From: Ferruginibacter sp.
GTDB taxonomy: Bacteria > Bacteroidota > Bacteroidia > Chitinophagales > Chitinophagaceae
Direction of reading: 5' to 3'
Assembly: GCA_025352525.1 (NCBI GenBank)
Contig: JANXTG010000173.1
Coordinates: 1-38,628, forward strand
Length of the DNA stretch: 38,628 nucleotides
Numbering within the stretch: position 1 is the stretch's first letter; every line of letters starts with the position of its first letter. Shown here one piece after another: positions 35,338-38,628 of the stretch. The notes under the pieces were generated by a model that saw nothing but the letters and a program-made list of their open reading frames with translations, was not told where the DNA came from and did not search any database. The position numbers and the translations under genes are program-made.

Positions 35338-35345
35338 CAAATATA
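35338..35345 (-). promoter_or_regulatory. -7 element of the arginine decarboxylase-like gene
   Basis: Minus-strand TATATTTG (TAnnTTTG), 43 bases upstream of the ATG at 35294. No -33 match. Confidence 0.45.
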
Positions 35346-35400
35346 TTTAATAGTGATGGTTTTATTATGATTAGCATTGTAAATAATATGTATAACAATT

Positions 35401-35508
35401 TTATTTCTTGTTGTAGTAAATAATAACTTTTACAAGCAGTATACCAAGTATAACTGCAAACACTATCATTAAAATTATTATAGTCAAAGCTGAGCCTGAA
35501 ATATTCAT
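35401..35508 (-). CDS. 35-residue single-pass membrane peptide
   Basis: An ATG at 35508 opens a 35-codon frame to a TAA at 35401. The product starts MNISGSALTIIILMIVFAVI and continues LGILLVKVIIYYNKK. This is a polar N-terminus, about 23 hydrophobic residues and a positively charged Tyr/Asn/Lys end, which is textbook single-TM topology with the C-terminus in the cytoplasm. It lies between the rplT terminator and the decarboxylase promoter. No function can be assigned. The frame is short, so chance cannot be excluded, but the composition strongly suggests a real protein. Confidence 0.55.
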   Translation of the reverse strand: MNISGSALTIIILMIVFAVILGILLVKVIIYYNKK

Positions 35509-35530
35509 TACTAAATTTAAGATTAATAAT

Positions 35531-35562
35531 AAAAAAACCGCTCTTTTTACAGAACGGTTTTC
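35531..35562 (-). terminator. Terminator of the rpmI-rplT unit
   Basis: AAAACCGCTC (35534-35543) and GAACGGTTTT (35552-35561) pair with one wobble; a T-run follows on the minus strand. It lies 25 bases after the rplT stop. Confidence 0.85.
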
Positions 35563-35586
35563 TTTACACTTTTAAAAACTCAAAAC

Positions 35587-35931
35587 TTATTTTACAGATG
35601 CCACTAGTGCTTTGAAAGCTGCAGGCTCATTCATTGCGAGGTCTGCAAGCATTTTACGGTTTAGGTCAATGCCTTTTTCGGCAATTTTATGAATAAATTC
35701 ACTGTAAATCATTCCTTCTTCACGTACTGCTGCATTAATACGTGCAATCCATAAAGTACGGAATTCACGCTTTTTCAATTTACGGCCTACATAACTATAT
35801 GTAAGACCTTTTTCCATTACGTTTTTGGCAACTGTGTATACGTTTTTGCGTTTACCGTAATAACCTTTTGCTGCTTTTAAAATTCTTTTTCTGCGGGCCC
35901 TACTGGCGACAGAATTTACTGAACGTGGCAT
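35587..35931 (-). CDS. rplT: 50S ribosomal protein L20
   Basis: A 114-residue 23S rRNA-binding protein needed early in 50S assembly. Nearly every family position is kept: [60 protein letters not shown] and RKMLADLA. It is 63 bases downstream of rpmI and co-transcribed with it. Confidence 0.98.
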   Translation of the reverse strand: MPRSVNSVASRARRKRILKAAKGYYGKRKNVYTVAKNVMEKGLTYSYVGRKLKKREFRTLWIARINAAVREEGMIYSEFIHKIAEKGIDLNRKMLADLAMNEPAAFKALVASVK

Positions 35932-35994
35932 ATTTAATTTTTTTTAAAGTTTACATTTGTGTTGAACTAGCATTTTGCTAAAACAAGAGGTACA

Positions 35995-36192
35995 CTATTT
36001 CAAGCCTAGCAATCTTCTTACAAAATACATTTGTGTTGAATCTACCTGACCGTCTTTGCGCATTGCACGTTTGCGTTTAGTAGATTTTTTTGTAAGAATG
36101 TGGCGTTTGAAAGGTTTCTGGAAAACGATTTTTCCTGTACCGGTAACTTTAAAGCGCTTTTTTGCGCTGCTGTTTGTTTTTACCTTTGGCAT
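35995..36192 (-). CDS. rpmI: 50S ribosomal protein L35
   Basis: A 65-residue basic ribosomal protein: [20 protein letters not shown], then [20 protein letters not shown]. The start is at the ATG at 36192; a longer frame to 36243 would read through the leader. First gene of an rpmI-rplT unit with its own promoter about 100 bases upstream. Confidence 0.97.
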   Translation of the reverse strand: MPKVKTNSSAKKRFKVTGTGKIVFQKPFKRHILTKKSTKRKRAMRKDGQVDSTQMYFVRRLLGLK

Positions 36193-36225
36193 TATATAAC
36201 TTAATGATGTTACTCCCTGCCGGCG

Positions 36226-36285
36226 GTTCAAAAAGATGAACACTTATGGAGCCATGTGGGAAATGTCTAAAAAGATTTCTCTTTT
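36226..36285 (-). promoter_or_regulatory. Two leader hairpins upstream of rpmI-rplT
   Basis: GTTCA-N6-TGAAC (36226-36241) and AAAAGA-TTTC-TCTTTT (36270-36285) lie inside the ~95-base leader between the -7 element and the rpmI start. L20 autoregulates its operon through leader RNA in other phyla. These stems are candidates for an equivalent, but no known consensus was recognised. Confidence 0.35.
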
Positions 36286-36292
36286 CGGAGTG

Positions 36293-36300
36293 CAAAAATA
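36293..36300 (-). promoter_or_regulatory. -7 element of rpmI-rplT
   Basis: Minus-strand TATTTTTG (TAnnTTTG), about 100 bases before the rpmI ATG. It makes rpmI-rplT independent of the upstream rluF gene. Confidence 0.45.
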
Positions 36301-36376
36301 GGATTTTTTGACGAGAAGTACGCTTAATTATTGAATAATCTTAATTCGATGAAGGAGATGTAATTCAATAAATAAA

Positions 36377-37114
36377 CTATTCGCCCATTTCATCTTCGCC
36401 GACTGTGCCAGTACTTGTTTTTAACAACTCGTTTAAAGTAGATAATTCAGCAGGAGAAAAATATTTCCATTTACCGGGTTCAATTCCTTTTAAAGTAAAA
36501 TTCATAATTCGGGTACGTTTAAGCGATGTTACTTTGTAATCTAATGTTTCGCACATTCGCCTAATTTGCCTGTTCAACCCTTGTTTTAAAATAATTCTAA
36601 AACGATTATCACTCTCCATTTTTACAAAGCATGGCTTGGTAATGGTATTTAAAATTTTTACACCGTTACGCATCTTGTTTATAAATTCGTAGGTCAACTT
36701 ATTATCTGTTGTAACTGTATATTCTTTTTCATGACCATTACCTGAACGCAGTATTTTATTTACGATATCTCCGTCATTTGTAAGAAAAATCAAACCTTCA
36801 GAAAGTTTGTCCAATCTGCCTACAGGAAAAACTCGGGTTTTGAGATTTATAAAATCTACAATGTTAGTTCTATCGCTTTGATCAGTTGTACACGTTACTC
36901 CTTTAGGCTTATTTAGCATTATATAAACAGGTGCAGCTTTCTTTTTTAAATTTTCGCCGTCAACTTTTACAACGTCGCCCTGTTTTACACGGTTACCCTT
37001 ATCGGCATCTTTACCATTGATGGTTACCCTACATTCTTCAATGTATTTATCTGCTTCTCTGCGGCTACAAAAACCTGTATCACTGATATATTTATTGAGA
37101 CTTATATCCATCAC
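36377..37114 (-). CDS. rluF: 23S rRNA pseudouridine synthase, RluF-like (RsuA/RluB/E/F family)
   Basis: A 245-residue enzyme that isomerises a uridine in rRNA. There is an N-terminal S4 RNA-binding domain (ISLNKYISDTGFCSRREADK) and YIMLNKPKGVTCTTD. The catalytic aspartate is D102 in FPVGRLDKLSEGLIFLTNDG. Family motifs LKQGLNRQIRRMCETLDYKV and RTRIMNFTLKGIEPGKWKYF follow; the last is closest to RluF, which targets U2604. RluB or RluE specificity is not fully excluded. It sits between infC and rpmI, with its start only 13 bases past the infC terminator. Confidence 0.85.
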   Translation of the reverse strand: MMDISLNKYISDTGFCSRREADKYIEECRVTINGKDADKGNRVKQGDVVKVDGENLKKKAAPVYIMLNKPKGVTCTTDQSDRTNIVDFINLKTRVFPVGRLDKLSEGLIFLTNDGDIVNKILRSGNGHEKEYTVTTDNKLTYEFINKMRNGVKILNTITKPCFVKMESDNRFRIILKQGLNRQIRRMCETLDYKVTSLKRTRIMNFTLKGIEPGKWKYFSPAELSTLNELLKTSTGTVGEDEMGE

Positions 37115-37126
37115 AACTTGTTTAAT

Positions 37127-37160
37127 AAAAAAAGGCTGTCCAATTTAAAGACAACCTTTT
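37127..37160 (-). terminator. Terminator of infC
   Basis: AAAAGGCTGTC (37130-37140) and GACAACCTTTT (37150-37160) pair with one mismatch; a T-run follows on the minus strand. It lies 20 bases past the infC stop and immediately before rluF, so rluF relies on read-through or a promoter in the infC 3' end. Confidence 0.8.
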
Positions 37161-37180
37161 AAACACTATTTTATAAAAAT

Positions 37181-37861
37181 TTATTTCGATGAAGAAGTTT
37201 CTGTTATAGGAGTTTGAATCGCTTCTTCTGATGTTAGATTTTCCTCTACAGGTTTTTCTTTGTGTAATTTACCCAATTCATTACCTGATTTTTTCTTAAT
37301 AATCCTTGGCGCAAGCATTACCTGCATACGCTTACCTTCTAATTTTGGCAAACCTTCCAAAGCACTTACATCTTTTAATGCATCTGCAAATTTTAGTAGT
37401 AACAGTTCTCCTCTCTCCTTAAACATTATCGCACGTCCCTTAAATTGAACATGTGCTTTCACTTTATTACCATCTTCCAAAAACTTTTCAGCATGCTTTA
37501 CTTTAAAATCAAAATCATGATCATCAGTATTTGGAGTAAAACGAATTTCCTTAACCTCACTTGTCTTGGATTTCGCTTTCATTTCTTTTTTCTTTTTCTT
37601 TTCCTCGTACAAAAACTTATTGTAATCAATAATTCTACAAACTGGCGGTGTAGCACCTGGAGAAATTTCAACAAGATCTAAAAATTGTTCCTTTGCGAAA
37701 CCTGAAGCTTCAGAAATGGAGTAAATACCAGGTGTAATATTTTCACCTACCAAACGAACCTGCATGGCTTTAATTAGGTGATTTGTACGGTGTTCTTGTT
37801 GTTGTTCTTTTTTAAACCGAGGATTAAACGCTCCCCGGGGCGGCCGTGGTGGAAATGCCAT
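37181..37861 (-). CDS. infC: Translation initiation factor IF-3
   Basis: A 226-residue factor that binds the 30S subunit and checks start codon and initiator tRNA. The N-domain is HRTNHLIKAMQVRLVGENIT, with the linker PPVCRIIDYNKFLYEEKKKK. The C-domain is KEIRFTPNTDDHDFDFKVKH and KAHVQFKGRAIMFKERGELL. It begins with ATG (37861), not the rare ATT of E. coli infC, and has an N-terminal Pro/Arg-rich extension and an acidic C-terminal tail of ~30 residues. It lies 97 bases downstream of thrS. Confidence 0.97.
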   Translation of the reverse strand: MAFPPRPPRGAFNPRFKKEQQQEHRTNHLIKAMQVRLVGENITPGIYSISEASGFAKEQFLDLVEISPGATPPVCRIIDYNKFLYEEKKKKKEMKAKSKTSEVKEIRFTPNTDDHDFDFKVKHAEKFLEDGNKVKAHVQFKGRAIMFKERGELLLLKFADALKDVSALEGLPKLEGKRMQVMLAPRIIKKKSGNELGKLHKEKPVEENLTSEEAIQTPITETSSSK

Positions 37862-37958
37862 TTTATTTATTTTGCAGTCGGCTTTTGGCAGGTAAAAGCT
37901 TTTTGCAACTGTTGGTTTGTTTAATGATTAATCTGCCTTATTAGATAAAATTACTAAA

Positions 37959-38628
37959 TTATTCTCCTCTGCGCTCTTTTATTTCCACACAAATTTCATT
38001 TATAAATTCATCCAGGTTTTTTACTCCCTGATCGCCTTTGCCCTGCTTGCGCACAGCAACTGCATTGTTTTCAATTTCCTTTTCGCCAAAAACAAGCATA
38101 TAAGGTACTTTAGCCAATTCTGTATCCCTTATTTTTTTACCAATTTTCTCATTTCTGTCGTCTATTTCTGCTCTTATTCCGGCTGCTTTTAGTTTTTCCA
38201 AAACAGCTAACCCATAATCCATAAACTTATCGCTTATTGGCAATATTTTTACCTGCAACGGAGATAACCAAGTAGGGAATTTACCTGCGTAATGCTCTAA
38301 CAAAAACCCGATGAAACGTTCATGGGTGCCCAATGGTGCACGGTGAATAATCAAAGGCACTTCGGGCACATTGTCTTTATTGGTAAAAGAAAGTTTGAAT
38401 TTATTTCCACTATTAAAATCTACCTGGTTGGTTGCTAAAGTAAATTCTCTCCCAATGGCACTCCATATTTGTACATCAATCTTTGGCCCGTAAAAAGCTG
38501 CTTCATCCATCACTTCTACGTATGGAATATTAGATTCTATTAAAACTTTTCTAACCATATCTTCCGTAGTATTCCAACTTTCAGGATCATTCACATATTT
38601 TTTACCCAACTTTTCCGGATCATGAAGA
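37959..38628 (-). CDS. thrS: Threonyl-tRNA synthetase (5' partial, C-terminal part)
   Basis: The frame continues past the right edge of the window (residues LHDPEKLGKKYVNDPESW are in frame before the TTG at 38609), so only about the last 220 residues are present. The class II motif 3 region is seen in HRAPLGTHERFIGFLLEHYA. It is preceded by the active-site stretch AAFYGPKIDVQIWSAIGREF and followed by the anticodon-binding domain (WLSPLQVKILPISDKFMDYG to the end). It charges tRNA-Thr. thrS next to infC is the usual arrangement in this phylum. Confidence 0.97.
   Translation of the reverse strand, partial: LHDPEKLGKKYVNDPESWNTTEDMVRKVLIESNIPYVEVMDEAAFYGPKIDVQIWSAIGREFTLATNQVDFNSGNKFKLSFTNKDNVPEVPLIIHRAPLGTHERFIGFLLEHYAGKFPTWLSPLQVKILPISDKFMDYGLAVLEKLKAAGIRAEIDDRNEKIGKKIRDTELAKVPYMLVFGEKEIENNAVAVRKQGKGDQGVKNLDEFINEICVEIKERRGE

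Overview
The window is a chromosomal segment of a Bacteroidota bacterium, most likely of the family Chitinophagaceae. This is inferred from gene families and signals, not from any search. The DNA is AT-rich. Starts lack clear Shine-Dalgarno sequences. Many genes have a -7 element of the form TAnnTTTG. SecD and SecF are fused, NusB carries a long N-terminal extension, and there are two large outer-membrane receptors plus the local order thrS-infC-rluF-rpmI-rplT. No tRNA, rRNA, CRISPR array, transposase or prophage gene was seen. Most of the content is housekeeping.

Layout. 1-4.5 kb (+): the end of an HU-CCDC81/SPOR-type membrane protein, a secreted M14 zinc carboxypeptidase and a CbpA-like J-protein. 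4.6-9.4 kb (+): a TetR regulator and a complete tripartite efflux operon (TolC, EmrA/HlyD, EmrB/DHA2), with tandem operator-like sites over the promoter. 9.4-9.66 kb: a non-coding stretch with two degenerate palindromic repeats. 9.66-16.3 kb (-): a CYTH protein, a PiT-type phosphate transporter 4 bases behind an Oar-like TonB-dependent receptor, a DUF2064 glycosyltransferase-like frame with no normal start codon, a secreted protein with a 12-residue charged repeat, and a DUF805 membrane protein. 16.4-18.6 kb (-): groES-groEL, separated by a spacer with a perfect 17-bp inverted repeat. 18.8-21.3 kb (+): nusB, a DUF1573 lipoprotein, yajC and coaE. 21.3-22.5 kb (-): a PLP aminotransferase. 22.8-25.8 kb (+): secDF.

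25.9-31.8 kb (-): an IscA/HesB-type protein, type B L31, a YajQ-family protein, an outer-membrane beta-barrel receptor with an operator-like palindrome inside its promoter, an unusually long Lgt with a visible internal duplication, and a bacilliredoxin. 32.0-33.2 kb (+): a small heat-shock protein and a Rieske protein. 33.2-33.9 kb: a gene-free stretch. 33.9-38.6 kb (-): a short arginine decarboxylase-like enzyme, a 35-residue membrane peptide, rplT, rpmI, rluF, infC and the 3' part of thrS.

No obviously new multi-gene system was found. The points most worth following are the duplicated Lgt, the promoter/operator architectures at 4.6 kb and 29.86 kb, the receptor-phosphate transporter pair, the DUF2064 gene without ATG/GTG/TTG start, the 35-residue peptide and the groES-groEL spacer repeat.
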